Assembly (NCBI GenBank): GCA_964647255.1
Contig: CAZYGI010000086.1
Location: forward strand, 1 to 14,953
DNA length: 14,953 nucleotides
Direction: 5' to 3'
From: CAWJEL01 sp964647255
GTDB lineage: Bacteria > Chloroflexota > Anaerolineae > CG2-30-64-16
The notes below the pieces were generated by a model. It was not told the DNA's origin. It did no database searches and worked only from the letters and a program-made list of their open reading frames with translations. This document shows positions 1-6,919 of the stretch, piece after piece. Position numbers and translations under genes: made by a program. Position 1 is the stretch's first letter, and each line of letters begins with the position of its first letter.

Positions 1-1417
1 AGGAGGCGAAGCCGCGACCGATGCGAGTGGTCAGTGGCCAGGGGTCAGTGGTCAGATGGTCTCCCGGTTTCTGATCCCCGACTACTGATCCCTGACTACT
101 ATCGTCCAACGCCGCCAACACCCGCGTCGCCGTCTCCTCCAGCCACGCCGCGGTCTCGATGGCCTGGCCGGTGCCGGTGGTGTCGCCGGTGTGCAGGTAG
201 TTGAGCCGGCGTAGCTCGTAGCGGTCCATGCCCAGCGCGTCGGCGATGGCGTCCATCTGGCCTTCGTAGGCGAAAGCAGCCTGGGGGCCGCCGAAGCCGC
301 GGAACGCGCTGGTGAACGGGTTGTTGGTGCTCACCGCCACGCCGTCCACGTGCAGGTTGTCAATGCGATACGGCCCGGCCGCCATGCCCACGGTGTAGAG
401 CAGCACGTAGGGGCTGAGGTACGGGTAGGCGCCCGACTCGGCCATGGCGGTGATCTGCGCGGCCGTGATGACGCCGTCCCGCGTCACGCCGGTGCGATGG
501 GTGATGATGTACGGGTGGCGCTTGGAGTGCGCGATGAACGATTCCTCGCGGGTGTAGACCAGCTTGACGGGCCGCCGCGTGGCCTGGGTCAGCAGCGCGA
601 GGTAGATCTCGACGGTGATGTCCTCTTTGCCGCCGAAGCCGCCGCCCACCATTGTGCCCTGGATGCGAATCTGGCTCTGCGGTACGCCGACCGCGCGAGC
701 GATGGAGCGGAAGTGCTCGACCACCTGGGTGGAGACGCGGATGTTGATCACCCCGCGCTCGTCAATCCAGGCCACGCCGGCCTCCGGCTCCAGGTACGCG
801 TGTTCCTGGAACGGCACGCGGAAGGTGTTCTCGATGATCAAGTCGGCCTGGGCGAAACCTGCTTGCAGATCGCCTTTGCGGATCTTCCAACGGCTCACCA
901 CGTTGTCCGGCTCCGAGATGATCGGCGCACCCGGCTTCAACGCCTCCAGTGGGTCGAACACGGCCGGCAGCGGCTCGTACTCGATTTCGATCAACTTCAG
1001 CGCCCGTTCCGCGATAGCCAGCGTCTCGGCCGCGACCAACGCGATGGGGTCGCCCACGAAGCGCACGCGTTCCGAGGCCAACACCGGCACATCGGAGCCG
1101 GCGCGCTGCCGTTGGCCGGTCTGTCCCGGCAGGTCGGATGAGAGGCTGGCGCCCGGCAGGTCGGCGCCGGTGAGCACGCAGACCACGCCCGGCAGGCTGC
1201 GCGCCTTGCTCACGTCCAGGCGCACGATGCGGGCGTGCGGCTGGCTGCTGCGGAACACCTTGGCATGCAGCATCAGCGGCAGCGAGAAATCGCCCGCGTA
1301 CACGGTCGCGCCGGTGGCTTTGCCCATCGCGTCGACGCGGCGGAGGGGTTTGCCCACTTGCCTGAGTTCGGGCAACTCGTGAGGCGGCAGGGGTTTGACA
1401 GGATGCTTGCCGGTCAT
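1..1417 (-). CDS. Molybdopterin-binding (large) subunit of a xanthine dehydrogenase-type hydroxylase, set B, 3' end outside window
   Basis: This is the catalytic molybdenum-cofactor subunit of a xanthine dehydrogenase superfamily enzyme, which hydroxylates a substrate at the Mo centre and passes electrons to the 2Fe-2S subunit. The frame stays open for 472 codons from the ATG at 1417 to the window edge. The N-terminal a/b-hammerhead domain covers about residues 25-150. Active-site motifs follow: FQEHAYLEPE (Gln204, equivalent to bovine Gln767), GGGFGGKE (258-265, Glu265 equivalent to Glu802) and AFRGFGGPQ (371-379, Arg373 equivalent to Arg880). These residues fit a purine- or xanthine-type pocket but do not prove the substrate. 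Roughly the last 300 residues, including the catalytic Glu, lie beyond the window. The start overlaps the upstream stop as ATGA, with AGGAGG six bases ahead. Residues 440-465 are encoded by a heptanucleotide repeat array and look foreign to the family. The family call is secure. Confidence 0.93.
   Translation of the reverse strand, partial: MTGKHPVKPLPPHELPELRQVGKPLRRVDAMGKATGATVYAGDFSLPLMLHAKVFRSSQPHARIVRLDVSKARSLPGVVCVLTGADLPGASLSSDLPGQTGQRQRAGSDVPVLASERVRFVGDPIALVAAETLAIAERALKLIEIEYEPLPAVFDPLEALKPGAPIISEPDNVVSRWKIRKGDLQAGFAQADLIIENTFRVPFQEHAYLEPEAGVAWIDERGVINIRVSTQVVEHFRSIARAVGVPQSQIRIQGTMVGGGFGGKEDITVEIYLALLTQATRRPVKLVYTREESFIAHSKRHPYIITHRTGVTRDGVITAAQITAMAESGAYPYLSPYVLLYTVGMAAGPYRIDNLHVDGVAVSTNNPFTSAFRGFGGPQAAFAYEGQMDAIADALGMDRYELRRLNYLHTGDTTGTGQAIETAAWLEETATRVLAALDDSSQGSVVGDQKPGDHLTTDPWPLTTRIGRGFAS
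23..99 (-). repeat. Heptanucleotide tandem repeat inside a coding sequence
   Basis: On the minus strand there are eleven consecutive 7-bp units in constant phase. They include GTAGTCA, GGGATCA, GTAGTCG and GGGATCA, then degenerate units, then units of the CACTGAC type. The array lies within the molybdopterin subunit frame, encodes about residues 440-465 (rich in Asp, Gly, Ser and Thr) and introduces no stop codon. It resembles the short tandemly repeated repetitive sequences known from cyanobacteria. Confidence 0.8.
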
Positions 1418-1902
1418 TGGGCGCCTCCTTCCGCGGACACCATCTGCTCTGCTGCCGCTTGGATGGCCTCCACGATCTGTCCGTACCCGGTGCAGCGACA
1501 AAGATTGCCCGAAATCGCCTCCCTGATTTCCAGCTCGGTCGGGTGCGGGTTGTGATCCAGCAGCGCCTTGGCCGCGATGACTAAGCCGGGGGTGCAGTAG
1601 CCGCACTGGATCGCGCCGTGGTCGGCGAAGGCTTGTTGGAGCGGGTGCGGGTTCGTGACGGTGCCCAGCCCGGTTGCGGTGACGATGGTCGCCTCATCGG
1701 CCTGGCCGGCCAGCACCATGCAGCTGTTGACCGCCTCGCCGTTGAGCAGCACCGCGCACGCACCGCAGTCCCCTTTTTCGCAGCCGACCTTGACGTCCAC
1801 ATAGCCCAGGTCGCGCAGGGTTTCGAGCAGGGTGGCGTTAGCCGCCGCGGCCAGCGTATGCGTCCGGCCGTTGATGTGGAGGGTGATAAGTTGTGGTTTC
1901 AT
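1414..1902 (-). CDS. 2Fe-2S (small) subunit of molybdenum hydroxylase, set B
   Basis: This 162-aa electron-transfer subunit carries two [2Fe-2S] clusters that relay electrons from the Mo centre to the FAD subunit. The N-terminal plant-ferredoxin-type domain has Cys41, Cys46, Cys49 and Cys61. The C-terminal four-helix domain has Cys100 and Cys103 (in CGYCTPG) and Cys135 and Cys137 (in CRC). All eight ligands are present and the length is normal for the CoxS/XdhC(FeS) family. The start at 1902 gives the standard N-terminus MKPQLITLHING and overlaps the preceding FAD gene stop as ATGA. Its own stop overlaps the next start in the same way, so the three set B genes are probably translationally coupled. 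The open frame continues upstream of 1902, but that extension only reads the FAD gene out of frame. Confidence 0.95.
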   Translation of the reverse strand: MKPQLITLHINGRTHTLAAAANATLLETLRDLGYVDVKVGCEKGDCGACAVLLNGEAVNSCMVLAGQADEATIVTATGLGTVTNPHPLQQAFADHGAIQCGYCTPGLVIAAKALLDHNPHPTELEIREAISGNLCRCTGYGQIVEAIQAAAEQMVSAEGGAQ

Positions 1903-2780
1903 GATTGCGTCTCCATCTGCTCCAGCAACCGTCGCACCACCACCTCGGTCACCTGCCGGCGGTAGGCCGCGGAGCCGCGAATATCGCTGATGGGGCTGGC
2001 GGCCTCGCCGGCCAGCCGAGCCGCCTCGCCGATGACTGCCGGCGTCAGCTTCTCGCCGGCCAGGACTGCTTCGGCGGCCGCCGCACGCAGCGGCCGGGGC
2101 GCCACCGCGCCCAGCGCGATGCGGGCGCACGCGCAGCGGCCGGCGCCGTCGAATGTCACCGCTACGGCCGCGCTGAGCACGGAGATGGCGTCCGCCTTGC
2201 GCAGGCCGAGCTTGTGGAACGCGCTGGCGCTCCGCTCGCCGGGAATGGGCCAGATCACGGCAGTCAGCAGCTCGTCGGGCCGGCGCAGCGTCCGGCGCAC
2301 GCCGACCAGGAAGTCCGCCAGCGGCACCCGGCGCGTGCCGGCCGCGCTGGCGAGCTCCACCTCAGCGCCCAACGCCAGCAGCGGCGGGGCGGTGTCGGCC
2401 GCGGGCGACGCATCAACCAGGTTGCCGCCTACCGTGGCCCGGTTGCGGATCAGCGGATTGGCGAAGACCTGTGCGGCCTGGGCCAGCGCAGACGCCTGTT
2501 CGGCGATCAGCGGGTCGCGCAGCAGCTCGGTGATGGTGGTCCCGCCGCCGACCACCATGTGGCTGTGCCCGGAACTGCGGGGCATGCTATTCTCGCGGCG
2601 GATGCCCCGCAGCTCGGCCAGGCGGCTCAGGTCCACCAGCGCCGCCGGCTCGTGCTTCCCGGCGCGCAGGTCGGCGATGACGTTGGTGCCGCCGGCGATG
2701 GGCACGGCGCCCGCTCTGGTCAGCATCGCCAGGGCTTCAGGCAGCGTCACCGGACGCAAAAGATCGAATTCTGGCAGCAT
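1899..2780 (-). CDS. FAD-binding (medium) subunit of molybdenum hydroxylase, set B
   Basis: This 293-aa subunit of the CoxM/XdhB type binds FAD and transfers electrons from the 2Fe-2S subunit to NAD+ or another acceptor. The first FAD motif is IAGGTNVI (28-35) and the second is TVGGNL followed by ASPAADTAPPLLAL (116-137). The CO dehydrogenase flavoprotein C-terminal domain occupies about residues 185-290. The ATG at 2780 is preceded by AGGAG six bases away. The 107-bp gap to the upstream fusion gene is full of octamer repeats. Residues 64-76 (around SMPRSSGHSHM) look like a short insertion just before the conserved VVGGGTTITEL strand, and the DNA there contains a small inverted repeat. No [4Fe-4S] loop of the 4-hydroxybenzoyl-CoA reductase type is seen. 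Confidence 0.94.
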   Translation of the reverse strand: MLPEFDLLRPVTLPEALAMLTRAGAVPIAGGTNVIADLRAGKHEPAALVDLSRLAELRGIRRENSMPRSSGHSHMVVGGGTTITELLRDPLIAEQASALAQAAQVFANPLIRNRATVGGNLVDASPAADTAPPLLALGAEVELASAAGTRRVPLADFLVGVRRTLRRPDELLTAVIWPIPGERSASAFHKLGLRKADAISVLSAAVAVTFDGAGRCACARIALGAVAPRPLRAAAAEAVLAGEKLTPAVIGEAARLAGEAASPISDIRGSAAYRRQVTEVVVRRLLEQMETQS

Positions 2781-2806
2781 GGTTCGCTCCTCTCAACGGG
2801 TAGATC

Positions 2807-2868
2807 GGTACGTTGGTGGATTGGGTAGTGATGGGTTCATGACCAACTTACCCGTCTACCAACGTACC
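2807..2868. repeat. Inverted repeat within the spacer between set A and set B
   Basis: The arms GGTACGTTGGT (2807-2817) and ACCAACGTACC (2858-2868) are perfect 11-bp complements separated by 40 bp. Similarity continues imperfectly into the loop because the inner part of the left arm also resembles the octamer repeat read on the other strand. Transcribed RNA could form a hairpin between the set A and set B messages. No T-tract follows, so it is not a standard terminator. Confidence 0.75.
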
Positions 2869-2892
2869 AGTTTACCAAGTTACCAGTCTACC
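2845..2892 (-). repeat. Octanucleotide tandem repeat, six units, spanning a stop codon
   Basis: Six 8-bp units in perfect phase each end in TACC on the plus strand: aacttacc, cgtctacc, aacgtacc, agtttacc, aagttacc, agtctacc. The last unit contains the TAG stop (2888-2890) of the FAD/2Fe-2S fusion gene. The array lies mostly in the 107-bp spacer between the two hydroxylase gene sets. Confidence 0.9.
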
Positions 2893-4354
2893 GTTCTCCG
2901 GCCGCTGCCAACACCGCACGCGTGATTGCCGCGTAGCCGGTGCAGCGGCACATGTTGCCGCGCAGGTGGTGGCGGACGTCGTCCTCGGTGGGGTGCGGGT
3001 TCTCCAGCAGCAGGCTCTTGGCTGTGATGATCTGGCCGGGCGTGCAGTAGCCGCACTGGTAGGCGCCGTAGTCAATGAACGCCTCTTGCAGCGGATCCAG
3101 CGTGCCGTCGGGCTGCGCCAGCCCCTCGATGGTGGTGATGTCATGCCCTGCCGCCTCGACCGCCAGCACCAGGCACGACAACACCGGCCTGCCGTCCATC
3201 AGCACGGTGCACGCGCTGCACTCGCCGATCCCGCAGCCGTACTTGGTGCCGGTGAGCTCCAGGTCGCTGCGCAGCACGTTGAGCAGCAGATCGTTCGGCG
3301 AGACCCAGGCGCGTTCCACGCGGCCGTTCACCTTGAGCGCGATCCGCCGCTTTTCTTCTATCCCCAAGCGCCGCGTTTCCCCAGATCCCTCGCTCCTCTG
3401 TGCCTCTGCTCCTTCGCTTCCCTGTTCCTGCGCGCCCCATCCCGCCGGCTCACCCGCCTCTGCCCGCTGCCAGGCCCAACGCAGGCCATCGCCCGCCATG
3501 ACGCGCACGGCCTCGCGGCGATAGACGGCGGTGGAACGGACGTCGTCAATCGGCGTCACCTCCGCCGCGGCGGCCTCGGCCGCGGCCGAGGCCAGCGTCT
3601 CGCTCCAGAGCTGGCCGATGAGCAGGCTTTCAGTGCGGCGGGCGCGGATCGGGGTCGGCGCGACCGAGCCGAACGCCAGCCGGCAGTCCACGATCCGGCC
3701 GCCGGCGCCCCGGACGAGCACGACCGCACAGTTGGCCTTGGCGATGTCGTTTGTCACCCGCGAGACTTTAGCGAACGCGCTGCCGGTCCCGGGCTGCGGC
3801 TGCGGCAGCGTCACGGCGGTGATCAGCTCGCCGGGCTGCAAGGCGGCCTTGCCGGGGCCGAGGAAGAACTCGGCCAGCGGCAGCCGGCGCTCGCCCTGCG
3901 GGCCGGCCAGCACCAGGGTCGCACCGAACGCCAGCAGGCTGGGCGCGGAGTCGGCTGCAGGGGACGCGTTGCCCAGGTTGCCGCCGATGGTGCCCATCGT
4001 CTGTACCTGGGTGGAGCTGAAATTGGCGCACGCCTCGGCCAACGCCTGGAAGTGCGACCGCACTAGCGGGTGCCGTTCGATGGACAGGATGGAGGCCCGC
4101 GCGCCGATGCGCAAGGTTTGCTCCTGAACTACGATCCGATCCAGCCCGGGGATGCGGTTCAGGCTGATCACGGCCGCGGGCGCGAGGCGCTCGATCTTCA
4201 TCTGTACGAGCAGGTCTGTGCCGCCGGCGATCAGCCGGGCGCGGCCGTTGTGCTGCGCCAGCAGCGCCGCCGCGTCGGCGACGGTTTCCGGCTCGTAGTA
4301 GTCGAACGCGTTCACGAGGATGTGTGAATTGGTCATGGGTTGTGGTGCGTTCAT
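2888..4354 (-). CDS. Fused FAD-binding and 2Fe-2S subunit of molybdenum hydroxylase, set A
   Basis: This 488-aa protein joins a medium subunit to a small subunit. Residues 12-295 form the FAD module (IAGGTDLL at 42-49; TIGGNL then ASPAADSAPSLLA at 122-142; C-terminal domain about 190-285). Residues 337-486 form the ferredoxin module with Cys374, Cys379, Cys382 and Cys394, then Cys434 and Cys437 (CGYC), Cys469 and Cys471 (CRC). All eight ligands are present. The usual bacterial and eukaryotic fusions place 2Fe-2S before FAD; this one is reversed. The connecting segment (about 300-336, rich in Glu, Gly, Ser and Arg) is largely encoded by an octamer repeat, which suggests that two adjacent genes were joined when the repeat removed the FAD gene's stop. 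The start overlaps the upstream stop as ATGA with GGAG eight bases ahead. It presumably serves the set A large subunit. Confidence 0.93.
   Translation of the reverse strand: MNAPQPMTNSHILVNAFDYYEPETVADAAALLAQHNGRARLIAGGTDLLVQMKIERLAPAAVISLNRIPGLDRIVVQEQTLRIGARASILSIERHPLVRSHFQALAEACANFSSTQVQTMGTIGGNLGNASPAADSAPSLLAFGATLVLAGPQGERRLPLAEFFLGPGKAALQPGELITAVTLPQPQPGTGSAFAKVSRVTNDIAKANCAVVLVRGAGGRIVDCRLAFGSVAPTPIRARRTESLLIGQLWSETLASAAAEAAAAEVTPIDDVRSTAVYRREAVRVMAGDGLRWAWQRAEAGEPAGWGAQEQGSEGAEAQRSEGSGETRRLGIEEKRRIALKVNGRVERAWVSPNDLLLNVLRSDLELTGTKYGCGIGECSACTVLMDGRPVLSCLVLAVEAAGHDITTIEGLAQPDGTLDPLQEAFIDYGAYQCGYCTPGQIITAKSLLLENPHPTEDDVRHHLRGNMCRCTGYAAITRAVLAAAGER
3374..3437 (-). repeat. Octanucleotide tandem repeat encoding the fusion linker
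   Basis: Eight 8-bp units in constant phase, written on the plus strand, are cgtttccc, cagatccc, tcgctcct, ctgtgcct, ctgctcct, tcgcttcc, ctgttcct and gcgcgccc, sharing a pyrimidine-rich end with CC. They encode about residues 306-327 of the FAD/2Fe-2S fusion protein. On the coding strand the patch is strongly purine-rich, unlike the flanking domains. Confidence 0.8.
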
Positions 4355-6777
4355 GCGGACATCTCCACGGCGAATTTGTGAATCTGCGAATCAACGTCTT
4401 GTCGTTCGTCATTTGCTGATTCACCATTCGCCATTCGCTGCTTTTTCAGCGCCGCCAAGATCTTCTCCGGGGTGATCGGCAGCTCGTAGAAGCGGATGCC
4501 CAACGCGTCGCGGACGGCATTGGCATACGCGCCGGCGACCGGGTTGGTGGCCGCCTCACCGATGCCCTTGGCGCCGAATGGCCCGCTCGGCTCATAGGTG
4601 TCGGCGAAGTGCGTCGTCACGCTGTCCAGCCGCGGGCTTTCGTTGATGCCCGGCACCTTACCGTCCACCAGGTAGCCCTTGGAGCGAAGCTGCCCAGCGG
4701 CGTCCCACTCCAGGTTTTCGTACAGCGCGAAGCCCGCGCCCTTGGACAGGCCGCCCTCCAACTGGCCGGCGACCTGCACGGGGTTGATCACGGTGCCTGA
4801 ATCGCCGCCCATGACCGCCTTCACGGTGCGGACGATGCCGGTCCAGGTGTCCACCTCGACCTCCACAAACACGGTGACGTAGCAGGGCGGGCAGTTGACC
4901 GGCCGGTAGCTCTCCACCGCGGCGATGGTTTTCCAACTGTCGGTCCAACAGCGGGTGGCGATCTCGCCGACGGTCATCTGTTTGCCGGGCAGGGAGGGCG
5001 CGTAGACGACGCCCTGGCCCAGCGCCTCGTCCAACCGGAGCCTCAACGCTTCCGGCTGCACATTCATGTAGTGGCTGGCCGTTTGAAGCAGCTCCTCGCG
5101 CACCTTCTGGGTGGCCTTTAGCACTGCGCCGCCGCCGGCATAGATGCCGCGCGTCGCGTGCGTCACCACATCGTACACGCTGGTGCGCGTGCCGACCGGC
5201 GAGACGTCCACCTTTTCCAGCGGCACGCACAGCGCCTCGGCGGTGATCTTGGCGAACGCCTCCAGGGTGCCGCCGCCGTGATCCATCACCGCTGAAACGA
5301 CATCCACCGAGCCGTCCTGGTTGATCTTCACCAGCGCACCGGAGAAATCAATGATATCACCGGGCGCCGGCGCGCCCGCGCTTGAGGTGTGGAACCCGCG
5401 GGCGAGGCCGCGGCCGCGGCGATAGCGGTCTTGCGGGTCGGTTGAGGGGCGGGGTTCATACCAACCGAATTTGGCCGCGCCATCGCGCAGGAGTTGTGGC
5501 ACGCCATCGCTCTGGACGATGGACTTCACCAGGGGCCCCTGGCCCCATGAGGTGCCGCCCAGGCCCACGTAGTTTTTCAGACGCAGCTCGATGGGATCCA
5601 GGTTCAGTTTGCGCGCCAGCTCGTCTATGAGCGACTCTACGGCGAAGGTGATCTGCGGGTTGCCGAAGCCCTGCATGGCGCACGACGGCCCCTTGTTGGT
5701 GTAGACCGCCTTACCGTTGTAGCGCAGGGCCGGGAAGCGGTAGAGCGACATCAGCCAGCCGGCGCAGACGCCCAGGTAGGAGTAGCCCTGGATGATGTGC
5801 GCGCCGATGTCCGCCACCACCGACATCTCCGCGCCGAGCAGCGCCCCGTCCCGTTTCGCCGCGATCTTGAGCTGGATGTCGGACGGATACTTGCTGTGGT
5901 CGTGCATATCCTCTTCGCGCGTCAGCGAGATCTTGACCGGCCGGCCGGCCTTGAGCGCCAGCGCCACGGTGATGGGGATGACCGTATTCATCTGGATGGA
6001 GGAGCCGAACGTGCCGCCGACCGCCATCCGCCGCACGTCAATCTTGCTCAAGGGGATATTGAAGACCTGGCCCAGGATGATGCGTACGTTGTGGATGGAC
6101 TGCGTGGTGCACCAGAGCGTGAATCCGCCGTCCGGCTCCGGCTTGCAGACCGCGCCCTTCGGCTCCATCTGCATGTGGTAGATCTTAGGCGTCTTGAAGT
6201 GGCCTTCCACGAACACGTCCGCCTCGGCGAACGCCTGCTCGATGTCGCCCTGGTTGATGTCGCGCTCGACGATCACGTTGTTCTTGACCGTCACCGTCTC
6301 TCCCAGGCCGTAGGCGACTGTGTCGTAGAGCTGCGGCGCGCCCAGCGCCATCGCCTCCCACGGATCGGTGACTACCGGCAGCGGCTCGTACTCGACTACC
6401 ACCGCCCGTGCGGCGCGCTCGGCCAGCTCCTCGGTTTCCGCGGCCACCGCAGCGACCGGCTCGCCCATGCGGCGCACCTTGTCGGCCAGCACGGTGCGAT
6501 CCCGGTGCAGCACCCACGGCACGGAGACGATCCGCTCGTTGAAGGGGACGTGCGGCACATCGTCCCAGGTGATGACCACCGTGCCCAGCGCCTTGGCCGC
6601 GCTTGTGTCCACGCGCTTGACGAGCGCATGCGCGTAGGGGCTGGCGACATAGCGGCCGTACAGCATCCGCGGCAGCTTGAGGTCAACCGTGTACTGCTCC
6701 TGCCCCGTCACCCGCGCAATGCCGTCCTTGCGCCGCGTGGCGTGACCGATGATGTTGAACCCGTCCTGTTTCATCAT
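4351..6777 (-). CDS. Molybdopterin-binding (large) subunit of molybdenum hydroxylase, set A, with divergent active site
   Basis: This 808-aa full-length catalytic subunit of the xanthine dehydrogenase superfamily is the first gene of the hydroxylase operon. It has an a/b-hammerhead domain (about 15-130), then Moco domains ending in GPFGAKGIGE, whose Glu741 corresponds to the catalytic base (bovine Glu1261). Other pocket positions differ from purine enzymes. The Gln767 position is Ile199 (in KIYHMQMEPKG), GGGFGGKE has become GGTFGSSI (254-261) so Glu802 is replaced by Ile261, and AFRGFG has become AMQGFG so Arg880 is replaced by Gln369. The GQG motif near residue 500 reads HGGG. The fold and cofactor role are clear, but the substrate is probably not xanthine. 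The C-terminal tail from about residue 780 is encoded by short repeats. The start ATGATG follows GAGGG six bases ahead; either Met is possible. Confidence 0.93.
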   Translation of the reverse strand: MMKQDGFNIIGHATRRKDGIARVTGQEQYTVDLKLPRMLYGRYVASPYAHALVKRVDTSAAKALGTVVITWDDVPHVPFNERIVSVPWVLHRDRTVLADKVRRMGEPVAAVAAETEELAERAARAVVVEYEPLPVVTDPWEAMALGAPQLYDTVAYGLGETVTVKNNVIVERDINQGDIEQAFAEADVFVEGHFKTPKIYHMQMEPKGAVCKPEPDGGFTLWCTTQSIHNVRIILGQVFNIPLSKIDVRRMAVGGTFGSSIQMNTVIPITVALALKAGRPVKISLTREEDMHDHSKYPSDIQLKIAAKRDGALLGAEMSVVADIGAHIIQGYSYLGVCAGWLMSLYRFPALRYNGKAVYTNKGPSCAMQGFGNPQITFAVESLIDELARKLNLDPIELRLKNYVGLGGTSWGQGPLVKSIVQSDGVPQLLRDGAAKFGWYEPRPSTDPQDRYRRGRGLARGFHTSSAGAPAPGDIIDFSGALVKINQDGSVDVVSAVMDHGGGTLEAFAKITAEALCVPLEKVDVSPVGTRTSVYDVVTHATRGIYAGGGAVLKATQKVREELLQTASHYMNVQPEALRLRLDEALGQGVVYAPSLPGKQMTVGEIATRCWTDSWKTIAAVESYRPVNCPPCYVTVFVEVEVDTWTGIVRTVKAVMGGDSGTVINPVQVAGQLEGGLSKGAGFALYENLEWDAAGQLRSKGYLVDGKVPGINESPRLDSVTTHFADTYEPSGPFGAKGIGEAATNPVAGAYANAVRDALGIRFYELPITPEKILAALKKQRMANGESANDERQDVDSQIHKFAVEMSA
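4404..4438 (-). repeat. Heptanucleotide tandem repeat in the 3' end of the set A large-subunit gene
   Basis: Five phased 7-bp units read GCGAATG, GCGAATG, GTGAATC, AGCAAAT and GACGAAC on the coding strand. A degenerate 8-bp pattern continues toward 4371. They encode a hydrophilic tail (about residues 781-803) beyond the normal C-terminus. The downstream gene's start and its ribosome binding site follow within about 20 bp of the repeat's end. Confidence 0.7.
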
Positions 6778-6881
6778 TTGTCACCCTCTTTCACTTACCG
6801 AAGTCGCGGGATCAGCTCAGGCTCCGGTCTCGTTAGAGAAGCGCGCTGATCGCGCAGCCGTGAGTATGTTCGTTCGAGGCA
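6778..6881 (-). other. Leader of the molybdenum hydroxylase operon
   Basis: From the inferred transcription start near 6913 to the ATG at 6777 there is a leader of about 136 nt. It contains a short perfect hairpin (GCGCG and CGCGC around a 5-nt loop, 6841-6855) and ends with the GAGGG ribosome binding site. I looked for a recognisable riboswitch, including the molybdenum cofactor type, and found none I could support. Confidence 0.4.
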
Positions 6882-6908
6882 GTTCCGTAGAATGGAACGA
6901 TGTTCTAT
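6882..6908. promoter_or_regulatory. Candidate operator: three alternating 7-bp half-sites
   Basis: On the plus strand GTTCCGT (6882-6888), ATGGAAC (6892-6898) and GTTCTAT (6902-6908) follow each other with exactly 3 bp between them, giving alternating orientation and a 10-bp repeat. The block lies from about +5 to +31 relative to the predicted start of the hydroxylase operon, where a bound repressor would block transcription. Three half-sites arranged as a palindrome plus one more copy recall the PcaU/PobR branch of IclR regulators. The regulator gene is not in the window. Confidence 0.55.
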
Positions 6909-6919
6909 AATTTGCAACG

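Noticed and set aside
23..99. CRISPR-like array from the repeated units
   Set aside because: The units are 7 bp and directly adjacent, without spacers, and no cas gene is present. The same reasoning excludes the other short tandem arrays.
5797..6849. Long open frame on the plus strand opposite the set A large subunit
   Set aside because: Its translation is Arg/His/Ala-rich with no recognisable domain, while the opposite strand encodes a full, motif-complete enzyme. In GC-rich DNA such antisense frames arise from codon bias. The same holds for plus-strand frames at 350-1141, 1905-2828, 2966-4066, 7867-8517 and 13362-14483.
6778..6913. Molybdenum cofactor or purine riboswitch in the hydroxylase leader
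   Set aside because: Only one short hairpin is evident, and I could not recognise the conserved core of either riboswitch class. A covariance-model search would decide.
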